Assembly: GCF_001420995.1 (NCBI RefSeq)
Contig: NZ_CP012184.1
Coordinates: 2,960,501 to 3,024,500, forward strand
Origin: Pseudonocardia sp. EC080619-01
GTDB taxonomy: Bacteria > Actinomycetota > Actinomycetes > Mycobacteriales > Pseudonocardiaceae
Length of the DNA: 64,000 bases
Reading direction: 5' to 3'
Below the pieces are notes generated by a model that did no database searches, was not told the DNA's origin, and saw nothing but the letters and a program-made list of their open reading frames with translations. Positions 32,879-42,116 of this stretch are shown here, one piece after another; position 1 is the stretch's first letter, and each line of letters begins with the position of its first letter. The position numbers were made by a program, and so were the translations under genes.

Positions 32879-35800
32879 GCGGACGTCCCGCCGGCGGCGT
32901 GGCCGCGCCCGTGCCGGCGAGGGCGGTTCGGGCTACACGCCGTCGATCGCGCTGCGCTCGATCGACGGCCACCTGACGCGCACCGGTACCCAGGTCATGG
33001 CCTGGTACCGGCTCGCCGCGCAGGCCTGGAGCTTCCGCAGTGACGGCCAGCGCGAGGTGCTGATCCGGCAGATCGCCGCGCAGCTCGGGGAGATGCAGGG
33101 CCGATGGGTGCACCTGCGCGTCACGACGCGGCCGTACCCGGTGCACATGTGGGCGGAGTCGTTCGACCAGAACGCGCTCGGCCGGATGCCCGACGTGCCC
33201 GGCGCGCTGGGCTGGGACGGCTTCCTGGAGGGCGAGCAGCGCCACCTGATGGGCCTGTCGATGGCCGACAAGGAGGTCTTCCTCGGCATCGAGGTGTCCG
33301 GCCGCGGCCTGCTGGACCGCTGGGTGGAGCGCGCCGCGCCGGTGCTGGACCGGATCGCGCCGTCGGCGGTGCGGGCCGAGCTCGCCGCGCTGGAGTCCGA
33401 GGTCAGCCACCTCGACGTCCTGGTCGCCGGCTCCGGGCTCGACGCCGTACCGGCTAGCTCCGAGGACATGGCCTGGCTGATGCACCGCTCCGTCGCGCTG
33501 GGGCTGCCGGCGCCGCGCGGGCTGTCGTCGGTCCCGCGCGGGGTCTCCACCTGGGAGGCCGAGGACCTCGCCGCCTTCACCGAGGGTGTCGACCTGCACC
33601 AGGAGCCCTACGCCCCGACCGTCCAGGTGGTGGGACGGATGCGGTCGCAGGCCGTGTCCCGCAACGTCGCCGTGCTCTCGGTGGGCCTGATGGAGGGCCT
33701 GCGGATCCCCGAGATCGACGACCCGTGGATGCAGCACTCCGACCGCCTGCCGTTCCCGGTCGAGTGGTCCGCGCGGATCTACATCCGGCGCCCGGAGGAC
33801 GTCACGGGCGAGCTGCAGCGCCAGATGGGCAAGGTGCGCAGCCAGATCCGGCACTACACCCACGACCACGATCTCGACCCGCCGATGTCGCTGGCCCGCC
33901 AGGCCGACCGCGTGCTCGAGGTCGAGGACGAGCTCACCACCGGGCTCACCCAGATGAACACCCGGTTGTACGGCTGGTGGCGGATCGCCGTCTCCGGCCG
34001 CGACGAGGCCGAGGCGACCACCCGCGCCCAGCAGATCGTCGACATGTACCGGCCGAAGGTGCAGATCGAGCACCCCGAGGCCCAGTACCGCTACGCCCGT
34101 GAGTTCATCCCCGGCGAGCCGCTGGCGTCGACGGCCTACCGCCGGCGCGGCTCCGTCACGTGGGCGGCGGCCGCGGTCCCCGCGGCGACCGCGAGCGTCG
34201 GTGACCGGCGCGGGATCATGCTCGGCGAGACCTGCACCGCGACCCGGCGTCCGGTGGCCTGGGACCCGTGGCTCGCGCAGGAGGTGCGGCGCGCGTCCGG
34301 CCTGACCGCGATCGTCGGTGGCCTGGGCTCCGGGAAGTCGTTCCTGACCGGGCTGGTCGTCTACAAGACGCTGCGCGGCGGGGCACGCTGGACGGTGCTC
34401 GACCCGTCCGGTCCGCTGGCCGAGCTGACCCGGCTCCCGGAGCTGGCGCCGTTCTCCCGGCACATCAACCTGCTGCGCGCCGACCCGGGCATCCTGAACC
34501 CGTACCGGGTGGTCGCCGAACCCCGCCCGGACCACTTCGCCGACGACGAGGACCCCGAGCGCGCCTGGAAGCGGGAACGTTCGCTGGCGGCGGCCACCCG
34601 TCGTCGTCTGGTGCTGGACGTGCTGTCCGGTCTCCTGCCCTACGAGATCTCCCGGCAGCCGCACACCCGGATCGTGCTGCTGCGTGCCGTACGCGAGGTC
34701 GGCGGCGCGCCCGACCGGCACCCCGGCATGGTCATCGACACCCTGCGTCGGCACGCGTCCGAGGGTGAGGAGCACGCCGGCGTCGTCGCGGACTTCCTCG
34801 ACGAGCGCCGTGAGCTTCCGCAGGCCGCGCTGCTCTTCCCGGACGAGACCCGGGCCGACCCGTGGCACGCCGACCGCGACTACCGCCTCACCGTGCTGAC
34901 CATGCAGGGCCTGTCACTGCCGCGGCCGGGCAGCCCGCGCGAGGAGTGGACCGACAACGAGTCGCTCGGCGTGGAGCTGCTGAACCTGGCGTCCTGGCTG
35001 ACCCAGCGCACGATCTACGACGCCGACCGCAACCTGCGCAAGGGCGTCGCGCTCGACGAGACGCACTTCCTGTCCCAGGTGCCCACCGGCAAGGTGCTGA
35101 TCGACCGGCTCGCCCGCGACTCCCGGAAGTTCAACGTCCGGGCGCTGTTCGCGTCCCAGCTGGCCGGCGACCTGCTGCGGGTCTCCGGGTTCGCGTCGCT
35201 GGTCAACGCCGTGTTCGTCGGCCGCACCGACGACGAGGAGGCCCAGTCCGAGGCGCTGCGGCTGCTGCGGGTGCCCACCGACGTCGGCTACGAGGAGATG
35301 CTCGGGACGCTCTCGCCGCGCCCCCGGCACGACGACCGGCCGGACGACACACCCCGCCAGTTCGTCTTCGCCGACGGGCACGGTGGCGTCGAGAAGATCC
35401 GGATCGACCTGGAGGCGCCGCACTTGGAGCACATCCGGGAGGCACTCGACACCAACCCGGACGCCGCCCGTGCCACCGCGCCCCGCCCACCGTCCGGCCC
35501 GGAGATCAACGCCCCGGACGAGCCGACGCCGCTGCCCGCCGCCCGCCAGGCACCGCCGCCCGCGGCGCTGCCCGATCTCGACGGCGACGACCTCGACGTC
35601 GACACGCGGATCGGGCCCGGCGAGACCGATCCGGTGCTGGCCGGACGGGTCCGCGCCGGCGGGGTGCAGGTCGTCTCGCCCGGCCCCGGGTCCTCCACCG
35701 AGATCTACGACGACGAGCAGATCGACCTGCTCGACGAGTACGACGAGGACTGGATCGTCGACGAACCCCCGCCCCCGGACGACGACGGCGGGCACGGTCC

Positions 35801-35879
35801 CGCCGGCAACGGGCACCGACCGGCCGCATCGCGCGCCGACGCCCACGACCCGCCCGATCCCGGCGGGGACGGGCGGTGA
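32865..35879 (+). CDS. VirB4/ConE-type secretion ATPase
   Basis: The roughly 1,004-aa protein contains Walker A GGLGSGKSFLTG (about residue 485), Walker B VALDETHFL (about 728) and a downstream arginine-containing FASQLAGDL segment, as in VirB4/TraC ATPases. Its N-terminal half is the large membrane-associated domain. The acidic Pro-rich C-terminus (after about 860) is an extension. VirB4 proteins power assembly and substrate transfer in type IV secretion. GTG 32865 (or 32856) overlaps the upstream gene, and the stop overlaps the next start (GTGA). Confidence 0.85.
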   Translation: MAAPERTSRRRRGRARAGEGGSGYTPSIALRSIDGHLTRTGTQVMAWYRLAAQAWSFRSDGQREVLIRQIAAQLGEMQGRWVHLRVTTRPYPVHMWAESFDQNALGRMPDVPGALGWDGFLEGEQRHLMGLSMADKEVFLGIEVSGRGLLDRWVERAAPVLDRIAPSAVRAELAALESEVSHLDVLVAGSGLDAVPASSEDMAWLMHRSVALGLPAPRGLSSVPRGVSTWEAEDLAAFTEGVDLHQEPYAPTVQVVGRMRSQAVSRNVAVLSVGLMEGLRIPEIDDPWMQHSDRLPFPVEWSARIYIRRPEDVTGELQRQMGKVRSQIRHYTHDHDLDPPMSLARQADRVLEVEDELTTGLTQMNTRLYGWWRIAVSGRDEAEATTRAQQIVDMYRPKVQIEHPEAQYRYAREFIPGEPLASTAYRRRGSVTWAAAAVPAATASVGDRRGIMLGETCTATRRPVAWDPWLAQEVRRASGLTAIVGGLGSGKSFLTGLVVYKTLRGGARWTVLDPSGPLAELTRLPELAPFSRHINLLRADPGILNPYRVVAEPRPDHFADDEDPERAWKRERSLAAATRRRLVLDVLSGLLPYEISRQPHTRIVLLRAVREVGGAPDRHPGMVIDTLRRHASEGEEHAGVVADFLDERRELPQAALLFPDETRADPWHADRDYRLTVLTMQGLSLPRPGSPREEWTDNESLGVELLNLASWLTQRTIYDADRNLRKGVALDETHFLSQVPTGKVLIDRLARDSRKFNVRALFASQLAGDLLRVSGFASLVNAVFVGRTDDEEAQSEALRLLRVPTDVGYEEMLGTLSPRPRHDDRPDDTPRQFVFADGHGGVEKIRIDLEAPHLEHIREALDTNPDAARATAPRPPSGPEINAPDEPTPLPAARQAPPPAALPDLDGDDLDVDTRIGPGETDPVLAGRVRAGGVQVVSPGPGSSTEIYDDEQIDLLDEYDEDWIVDEPPPPDDDGGHGPAGNGHRPAASRADAHDPPDPGGDGR

Positions 35880-37789
35880 CGGCCGGGCTGGATCCGTCCG
35901 GTGGCGCCGGTGTCTGGGTCGTCCTCGGCATCGTGCTCGCGGCCGTCGTCGTCGCGGTCCGCCGGACGCGCACCGAGCGGCCGCCGCGCCGCCCGCGCCG
36001 CCGGGCGGCACTGGTGGTCGCCGCGCTGGCGGTCGGCACGATCCTCGTCGGCACCCCCGCCATGGCCCAGGCCCTGGACTGCAAGACCCCGCCGGAACCG
36101 GACCGGCCCGGGACCGGTCTCGTGGGCTCGCTCGACCGGCCGTCCGCGCTGCACGGTGAGCTCGGCAGCGTCTACGAGGAGGTCGGCTACGCCGGGCTCG
36201 TCTGGCACAACTACGACCTGGGCTGCGCCGCCTCCGGGGTGCTGAACCCGTCGGTCACCACCGACACCTGGCTCGGCAACCAGGTCTTCAACCTGGCCAA
36301 GCTCAGCGTCGGTGGCGTCAACTGGGCGCACTACCTGATCGCCGACGGCGGCGCGCTGTTCGAGCCGCTCGACACCGTCATCTCCACCGCGACCCGCGCG
36401 ATGTACGAGACGGTCTTCACCACCTGGGTCGGGCTCGCCCTGCTCGGGTTCGCGATCATCGTCCTGCTCCTCGCGATGCGCGGCGACCTCGCCCGCCAGG
36501 CCCAGCGCACCGCGATCGCGGTGCTCGCCCTGATGATCGGTTCCGCGGCCTATCTCGCCCCGGTGAACTGGTCGCGGGCCGCCGACGACCTGCTGCTCGA
36601 CGGCGTCACGCAGATGCAGGAGGGCTTCCTCGGCCAGATCGGGCTCGGCACCCGGGACACCCTGCCGACGATTCTCGTGGACCAGGTCGCCTACCAGAAC
36701 TGGCTGCGCGGGACCTTCGGCGCGCCGGACGTCCCGCAGGCCCAGGAGCTCGGGCGTGACCTCCTGCGTGCCCAGGCGTTCACCATCGACGAGATCGACC
36801 AGGGGCAGGACACCTCCGAGACGGCCGAGCGGAAGAAGGCCGACTACTCGGCGATCGCCGACCGGATGGGCGACCGCTACGCCTACTTCACGGGCGCGAC
36901 CGGCAGCCGGATCGGCGCCGGCACGCTGGCCCTCGTCCAGGCGGCCTGCATCGCGCTGTTCCAGCTCCTGGCGAAGGTCCTGGTGCTGGTCGCGTTGCTG
37001 ATCATCAGACTGCTGGTGGTGTGTGCGCCGGCGGTCGCGGTGGTCGCGCTGCTGAAACCGGACGTCATCCCGGCGATCCTGCGCATCGCGGGTGCGGCGG
37101 TCGTCAACACGCTCGTCGTGGGCGCGCTCGCGGGCCTGCACGCGTTGCTCGTGGTGTCGCTGTTCGCCCCCGGCTCCGGGATCGACCTGTGGCTGGCGCT
37201 GCTGGTCACCGGGGTCGTGACCCTGGTGATGTGGGCGGTCGCCCGGCCGTTCCGGCGGCTGGTGTCGATGGTGTCGCTGACCCGGGAGCAGTTCGGCGGG
37301 ATCGTCCCGGGCGTCGGCGACGGGCCGATGTCGAAGGTCTGGAACCGGATGCGCGGTCCGCTGCCGGGCGACGAGCGTCAGTCCCGCTGGTGGTCCGAGC
37401 GCGGCACCGGTCCCGGCGCCGGTGATCCCGACGCCGCCCGGCCGGAGGCGGAGACGGTCGCGGGGCCGGGTGCCCGGTCGTGGCGCCGCAGGCCGCAGCC
37501 GGAGGTCCCCGGCCGGCAGGAGAGCAATCGGATCGCCGAACCGCGTCGCGGGCAGCTGCCGGTCGGCGCGTCCGGACGCCCCGGCACCGGCCCGGGCGTC
37601 CCCGGCCGGACCGACCCCGGCGAGATCGACGACCGGTCGATCTACCGTCGCGACGAGGCGTCCGCCCGCCGCCCCGGCGACCCGTCGCCGGTGACGCCCG
37701 AGCTGGTCGACGGCGTCCCCGTCTACAAGATCTACCGTCCGCGCGCCGCGCGGACCGCCGACGGCCGGGACGGTGGCCGTGCCGATTAG
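35876..37789 (+). CDS. VirB6/TrbL-like polytopic membrane protein
   Basis: The 637-aa protein begins with a first helix and a second, signal-like helix ending GTPAMAQALDC. It then has an extracytoplasmic domain, a helix pair (TTWVGLALLGFAIIVLLLAM, IAVLALMIGSAAYL) and a dense cluster of helices (about 355-470). This matches ConG/VirB6-like channel proteins. The C-terminus after about 480 is Arg/Pro-rich and ends VDGVPVYKIYRP. The start overlaps the VirB4 stop (GTGA). Confidence 0.75.
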   Translation: MTAGLDPSGGAGVWVVLGIVLAAVVVAVRRTRTERPPRRPRRRAALVVAALAVGTILVGTPAMAQALDCKTPPEPDRPGTGLVGSLDRPSALHGELGSVYEEVGYAGLVWHNYDLGCAASGVLNPSVTTDTWLGNQVFNLAKLSVGGVNWAHYLIADGGALFEPLDTVISTATRAMYETVFTTWVGLALLGFAIIVLLLAMRGDLARQAQRTAIAVLALMIGSAAYLAPVNWSRAADDLLLDGVTQMQEGFLGQIGLGTRDTLPTILVDQVAYQNWLRGTFGAPDVPQAQELGRDLLRAQAFTIDEIDQGQDTSETAERKKADYSAIADRMGDRYAYFTGATGSRIGAGTLALVQAACIALFQLLAKVLVLVALLIIRLLVVCAPAVAVVALLKPDVIPAILRIAGAAVVNTLVVGALAGLHALLVVSLFAPGSGIDLWLALLVTGVVTLVMWAVARPFRRLVSMVSLTREQFGGIVPGVGDGPMSKVWNRMRGPLPGDERQSRWWSERGTGPGAGDPDAARPEAETVAGPGARSWRRRPQPEVPGRQESNRIAEPRRGQLPVGASGRPGTGPGVPGRTDPGEIDDRSIYRRDEASARRPGDPSPVTPELVDGVPVYKIYRPRAARTADGRDGGRAD

Positions 37790-38375
37790 GTCCCCGCGCG
37801 GCCGGACGGCCGCCTACCGGATCATCTGGCAATGGCCGCTGCGCTCACCCGCCCGGCTGGCCGTGACCGTCGTCCTGCTCGGCGGGCTCGTGTTCGGGCT
37901 GGTCCTGGTCGGCGGCCAGGTCGGCGGCGGCGCGTCGAGCGGTGGTCTCCTGGCCGGCGGCGGTCAGGGCGAGCGGTGGGAGCAGGGCTCCGGTGTCTCC
38001 GCCACGCCGACGCCGACGATGCTGCCCCCGGTGTCCCCGCTGACCCCGGAGTCCCGTCCGGTCGACCAGGCGCCGCCCCAGGCGCTCGAGGTCGCGCGGG
38101 TCTGGGCGTCGGCCTGGGTGAACCACCCCGAGGGCATGACGGCGCAGCAGTGGGTGGCCGGCCTGCGCCCGTACACGACCGACGAGTTCCTCGGTGTGCT
38201 CGCGGGCGTCGACCCGGCCAACGTCCCGGCCTCCCGGGTGACCGGCGCGGCCACGCCCGTCCGGGTCGCGCCCAAGAGCGTCGAGGTCGAGGTCCCCACC
38301 GACTCCATCCGGCTGACGATCCTGGTCGTGGACACCGAGGCGGGCTGGAAGGTGTCCCGCTACGACCGGGCATGA
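37773..38375 (+). CDS. VirB8/TcpC-like single-TM protein
   Basis: The 200-aa protein has an N-terminal basic region, one membrane helix (LAVTVVLLGGLVFGLVLVGG) and a Pro/Ser/Thr linker. A C-terminal globular domain follows (ALEVARVWASAWVNHPEGMTAQQWVAGLRPYTTDEF ... RLTILVVDTEAGWKVSRYDR) that fits the NTF2-like VirB8/TcpC fold. It overlaps the VirB6-like gene by 17 nt and the next gene by 4 nt. Confidence 0.7.
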   Translation: MAVPIRSPRGRTAAYRIIWQWPLRSPARLAVTVVLLGGLVFGLVLVGGQVGGGASSGGLLAGGGQGERWEQGSGVSATPTPTMLPPVSPLTPESRPVDQAPPQALEVARVWASAWVNHPEGMTAQQWVAGLRPYTTDEFLGVLAGVDPANVPASRVTGAATPVRVAPKSVEVEVPTDSIRLTILVVDTEAGWKVSRYDRA

Positions 38376-39400
38376 GCACACCGGTCACCCGGGCGCTGCG
38401 CCCGCTGCGGCTCCTGCTGCCGTTCGTCGCCATCGGGATGGCGCTGGTCCTGTTCCTGACCGTCGGGTTCCTGGCGTTCAGCCCGAACATCGGTGGCGGG
38501 CGGACCGGCGGTTCCGCATGGTGCGACACCGGGATCTCGACGGCGACCGTCGGACGCGGGGGCGGTGGCGCGACCATCGAGACGCTGGCCGACGACCAGC
38601 GCCAGAACGCCTCGTCGATCATCTCGGTCGCCAAGGACATGGACCTGCCGCCGCGCGCGTGGCTCGTGGCGCTGGCCACCGCGATGCAGGAGTCCACCCT
38701 CCGCAACATCGACTACGGCGACCGTGACTCGCTGGGCCTGTTCCAGCAGCGGCCGTCGCAGGGCTGGGGCACGCCCGCGCAGGTCACCGACCCGGCGTAC
38801 AGCAGCCGGATCTTCTACGAGCGGCTGCTCGAGGTGCCCGGCTGGGAGAGCATGCCGATCACGGTCGCCGCGCAGACCGTGCAGCGCTCGGCCTTCCCCG
38901 ACGCCTACGCCAAGTGGGAGCCCCTCGCCGCAGCGCTCGTCGAGCAGGTCGGTGACGTCGCGAACCCGACCGGGTGCGAGCCCGGGACGACGGGTGCGCT
39001 GCCCCCCGGCGCGGCAGGCGCCGCGATCGGCTTCGCGCTGCGCGAGCTCGGCAAGCCCTACGTGTGGGGCGCGACCGGCCCGAACGCCTACGACTGCTCC
39101 GGGCTGCTGATGCGCGCCTACGAGGCGGCCGGGATGACCATCCCGCGGGTCTCCCGCGACCAGTACAACTCCGGCGGGCACCTGCCCAACCGGGACGTGC
39201 AGCCGGGCGACTTCCTGTTCTACGCCCACGACACGTCGGACCCGTCGACGATCTACCACGTCACGATGTTCATCGGCGACGACAAGATGGTCGAGGCGCC
39301 GAACAAGGACCATCCGGTGCGGGTGCAGCCGGTGCCGTGGGACTTCGAGGACCTGGTCCCGCTGGCCACCCGCCCGGGGACGACGCCGAACCCGGCGTAG
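38372..39400 (+). CDS. Two-domain cell-wall hydrolase (lytic transglycosylase-like plus NlpC/P60)
   Basis: The 342-aa protein has one N-terminal membrane anchor and a lysozyme/transglycosylase-like domain (ALATAMQESTLRNIDYGDRDSLGLFQQRPSQGWG, catalytic Glu in MQEST). A C-terminal NlpC/P60 peptidase domain follows, with Cys in NAYDCSGLLMRAYEAAG and His in YHVTMFIGD. This matches CwlT of ICEBs1, which opens the wall for the conjugation channel. ATG 38372 overlaps the previous stop. It is the last gene of the secretion operon and converges on the EspG-like gene 7 nt downstream. Confidence 0.88.
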   Translation: MSTPVTRALRPLRLLLPFVAIGMALVLFLTVGFLAFSPNIGGGRTGGSAWCDTGISTATVGRGGGGATIETLADDQRQNASSIISVAKDMDLPPRAWLVALATAMQESTLRNIDYGDRDSLGLFQQRPSQGWGTPAQVTDPAYSSRIFYERLLEVPGWESMPITVAAQTVQRSAFPDAYAKWEPLAAALVEQVGDVANPTGCEPGTTGALPPGAAGAAIGFALRELGKPYVWGATGPNAYDCSGLLMRAYEAAGMTIPRVSRDQYNSGGHLPNRDVQPGDFLFYAHDTSDPSTIYHVTMFIGDDKMVEAPNKDHPVRVQPVPWDFEDLVPLATRPGTTPNPA

Positions 39401-39406
39401 GGCCGG

Positions 39407-40225
39407 TCAGCTCCGCACGGGCCCGACGCGCGCCCGGCGACACCGCGCCGCGTCCGCGAGCCGCTCCAGCTCGCCGACGAGGAGCGGCCCGTCGGCCGGA
39501 CCGGCGTGGACCGTCGCGCCGTCCGGCAGCGCCCCGCCGACGACGGCCGGGGTGGGGCGGTGCTGGTGGAAGCAGCCCTCCGCCGTCGCGTGGACCAGCA
39601 GGACACCCGGTGCCCGGCACGGGTCCGGCCCCCGTCTGCCCGCGCCGAGCTGCGCCATCCCGTCGATCTCCCCCATCCGCCGGACGACGTCCACCTCGGA
39701 GCCGGTGCACCCGCGCCGCAGCAGCTCCGGGACGAACCGCGCGTCGTCGCCCCCGGCAGCGGCGACGGCGTCGGCCAGCACCCCGGCCGGGATCCGCACG
39801 GTCGGTCCCGGTGCCGCGACGACGGGGCCGAGCAGCGACACCAGGGTCGCGGCGGCGTCCTCCGGCCGGATCCGCAGCAGCGCCACATCGTCGCCGATGC
39901 GGGTGGCCAGCACGGCCCGTCCGGCGCGGTGCCCGACGACCGCGCGCTGCCGGGACGGCGGGGCGACGACGAGGTCGTGCTGGAACTCGGCCCCGACCGC
40001 CGTGCGGAGGTCGTCGGCCAGTGCGGGCAGGAACCCACCGCCGGTGACGAGCCCACGTGCGGCGAGCGACGCGATCCCCCCGCGGACGACCCGGGCCCGT
40101 TCGACGTCGGTGGGGCCGGGACTGACCAGCCCCAGGACCGCAGGGTTGCGGCCGAGGTCGAGCAGGTCGCGCGCGACGTCGAACTCGGTGGCGGTGAGGA
40201 CGGTGGCCCGGCTCCAGTCGATCAT
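39407..40225 (-). CDS. EspG-like ESX secretion-associated protein
   Basis: The 272-aa protein has the EspG-family feel: SRATVLTATEFDVARDLLDLGRNPAVL at the N-terminus, ARGLVTGGGFLPALADDL, then alternating beta strands (RAVLATRIGDDVALLRIRPEDAAATLVSLLG) and a C-terminal VHATAEGCFHQH segment. EspG proteins are cytosolic chaperones that bind the tip of PE-PPE dimers before ESX (type VII) secretion. It overlaps the PPE-like gene by ATGA, which supports a chaperone-client pair. Confidence 0.72.
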   Translation of the reverse strand: MIDWSRATVLTATEFDVARDLLDLGRNPAVLGLVSPGPTDVERARVVRGGIASLAARGLVTGGGFLPALADDLRTAVGAEFQHDLVVAPPSRQRAVVGHRAGRAVLATRIGDDVALLRIRPEDAAATLVSLLGPVVAAPGPTVRIPAGVLADAVAAAGGDDARFVPELLRRGCTGSEVDVVRRMGEIDGMAQLGAGRRGPDPCRAPGVLLVHATAEGCFHQHRPTPAVVGGALPDGATVHAGPADGPLLVGELERLADAARCRRARVGPVRS

Positions 40226-41646
40226 CGCGGGTCCTCGTCGGGACCGAGGACGGCGTCGGTGGCGGTGATCTCGACGGCGAAGACCTCGTCGGTGGGGACG
40301 ACGTAGCGGTTGCGGTGGTCCTGCCCGTCACGGGCGCCGCCGACGCCACCGGCCATCGGGCCGTAGCCGCCCGCACCCGTCGCGGCGCGGGCGGCTCCGG
40401 CATCGGCGGTCCGGAGCGGGTGGGCCTCGCCGAACCCGCCGCGGGCGCCGGGGCCGCGGGGCTCCGTGCCCCACCCTCCGACGGATCCGCCGCCCGGGCG
40501 GCCCGCGGTCGGCGGGTACGGCTCGGCGAGCCCGCCGCCGGAGCCGCGGCCGGCGACGGGCACCCCGCCGCGGGGCCCGGTCGGCAGCTGGTGCCTCCGT
40601 GCCTCCTCGGTGAACCGGGCGGCGCGCTCGTCGCGGGCCCGCGCGGCGTCGGGGGCGCTGACGGTGGGGACCGGGGCGGGGAACGCCCGGTCGGACGTGG
40701 GCCTGTCGGGACCGATGGCGTCGCCACCCGTTCCGGGCAGCCGTGTCAGGTCCTGGCCGCCCCCGGGCACGTGTCCCGACGGGGTGGTCCGGTCCGGGCC
40801 GCCGCCTGGGCCAGGTCTCCCGCGTGAGGTCGCCCCGGGGGTCTCGCGGCCCGGTCCAGGAGGTGTGGGGACGGGGGTGACGCCCACCGGGGCGGGTCCG
40901 CCGGACGTCCCGGGGCCGGGGACTTGCCCGGGGCTGCTCGGGCCTCCACCGACCGTGCCACCGCCCGCGCCGCCGATGCCTGATCCACCACCCGCACCTG
41001 CGACACCGCCGGACACCCCACCGCCTCGGTCCCCGCCACCGGCCACTGATCCTTCGGATCCGGGACCCGCTCCCTGGCCGGGCGAGACCCCCGCGGGTGC
41101 CGTCGCCGTGGTGAAACGGCTGTCGGTCTCGAACGTCTCGCTCTGGTACCGGGCGAGTGCGCGGTTGGCGACCTCGTCGTTGGCCTGGTTGTGCTCGGCG
41201 ATCGTGACGTGGTCGTCGCCCCTGCCCCACAGGGAGTGCCACGCCTCGCTGCCGTTGTCGACGGCTCGTGCGAACCAGGTGTGGTCGTCAGGATCCGTGT
41301 AGGTGATCTGACGACGCATCGCCTCGAACGATCGGCCGTGGTCGGCCATCCGATCCGCGCCGTTCCGTACGACGGTGGCGGTGTCGGCGATCCCACCGGC
41401 CGTCGTGGCGAGCGAGGTCCGGGCGGCGTCGCCCGCCCGGCCGGTCCACGAGACCCCCAGATCCCCGACCCCGCGGTCGGTGGACTGCCGCGTCGTGTCG
41501 AGAGTGGTCGCGAGGGTGGTGAGACCGTCCGAGGTCTGCTGGGCCACCGTCATCCCGGGCTGACCGTTCACCCAGGCGAACTTCGTCGCCATGTCGAACG
41601 CCGCGAAGTTGTAGCAACCCAGGACGGGCATGTCAGATACGGCCAT
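40222..41646 (-). CDS. PPE/WXG-like protein with Gly/Pro-rich C-terminus
   Basis: The 474-aa protein has a helical N-terminal domain of about 180 residues with a WTG turn (DLGVSWTGRAGDAARTS) between helices, as in PPE and WXG proteins. A long Gly/Pro/Arg-rich low-complexity region follows, ending in VVPTDEVFAVEITATDAVLGPDEDPR. Such proteins are exported by ESX systems as heterodimers. The start ATG 41646 follows the PE-like stop by 9 nt, giving the PE-PPE-EspG order of mycobacterial loci. No ESX core genes are in the window. Confidence 0.7.
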   Translation of the reverse strand: MAVSDMPVLGCYNFAAFDMATKFAWVNGQPGMTVAQQTSDGLTTLATTLDTTRQSTDRGVGDLGVSWTGRAGDAARTSLATTAGGIADTATVVRNGADRMADHGRSFEAMRRQITYTDPDDHTWFARAVDNGSEAWHSLWGRGDDHVTIAEHNQANDEVANRALARYQSETFETDSRFTTATAPAGVSPGQGAGPGSEGSVAGGGDRGGGVSGGVAGAGGGSGIGGAGGGTVGGGPSSPGQVPGPGTSGGPAPVGVTPVPTPPGPGRETPGATSRGRPGPGGGPDRTTPSGHVPGGGQDLTRLPGTGGDAIGPDRPTSDRAFPAPVPTVSAPDAARARDERAARFTEEARRHQLPTGPRGGVPVAGRGSGGGLAEPYPPTAGRPGGGSVGGWGTEPRGPGARGGFGEAHPLRTADAGAARAATGAGGYGPMAGGVGGARDGQDHRNRYVVPTDEVFAVEITATDAVLGPDEDPR

Positions 41647-41655
41647 GGTCGCCTC

Positions 41656-42039
41656 CTACGCGCGGTATTCGTGGAGGCGCGCGGTCAGCCGGGGGCGTGC
41701 CGCGTCCAGGGATGCCGTGATCGCTTCCTCGGTGTATCCGTAGTGGTGGGCGGTCTCGGTCAGTCGGCCGACCGCTTCGATGATCTCGTGGAGGTGAGCG
41801 GTGTGCACGGCGATGATCTGCTCGACCTTCCGGCCGAAGGACAAGGCTGCGTCCCTCGACACGAGGTCGCCACCGCAAGGCCTCACCACACAGTCGTCGC
41901 GGGCGCGCCGCAGCGCCACCTGCATCTGCTCCGCCTGGAATTGGAGCTCGTTCCGGACCGCCAGGACATTCGTCCGATCGATCTGGGTCATCAGGCTGTC
42001 CGACGCGGTTCCGCGGGGGGAATGGGGATCGATGTCCAC
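41656..42039 (-). CDS. PE-like partner protein, copy 1
   Basis: The 127-aa, wholly helical protein is strongly similar to the product of 42803-43186 (shared: SNVLAVRNEL-type start, FQAEQMQ, IIAVHTAHLHEI, HHYGYTEEAITASLDAARP). YGYTE near the C-terminus fits the YxxxD/E signal of ESX substrates. It begins with GTG 42039 and precedes the PPE-like gene directly. The PE-like role is inferred from size, signal and neighbourhood; classic PE sequence is not present. Confidence 0.65.
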   Translation of the reverse strand: MDIDPHSPRGTASDSLMTQIDRTNVLAVRNELQFQAEQMQVALRRARDDCVVRPCGGDLVSRDAALSFGRKVEQIIAVHTAHLHEIIEAVGRLTETAHHYGYTEEAITASLDAARPRLTARLHEYRA

Positions 42040-42116
42040 ACGGCGACGCTAGGACGGCGAGAGCGGGGCCGAGGCGGATCGACGATCCGCGTTTGCCGGA
42101 GTGAATCGTGACGAGG

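Noticed and set aside
31826..39400. Type IV-like operon as part of a second integrated element
   Set aside because: No integrase, relaxase, tRNA or direct repeats were seen at its borders, and its composition matches the chromosome.
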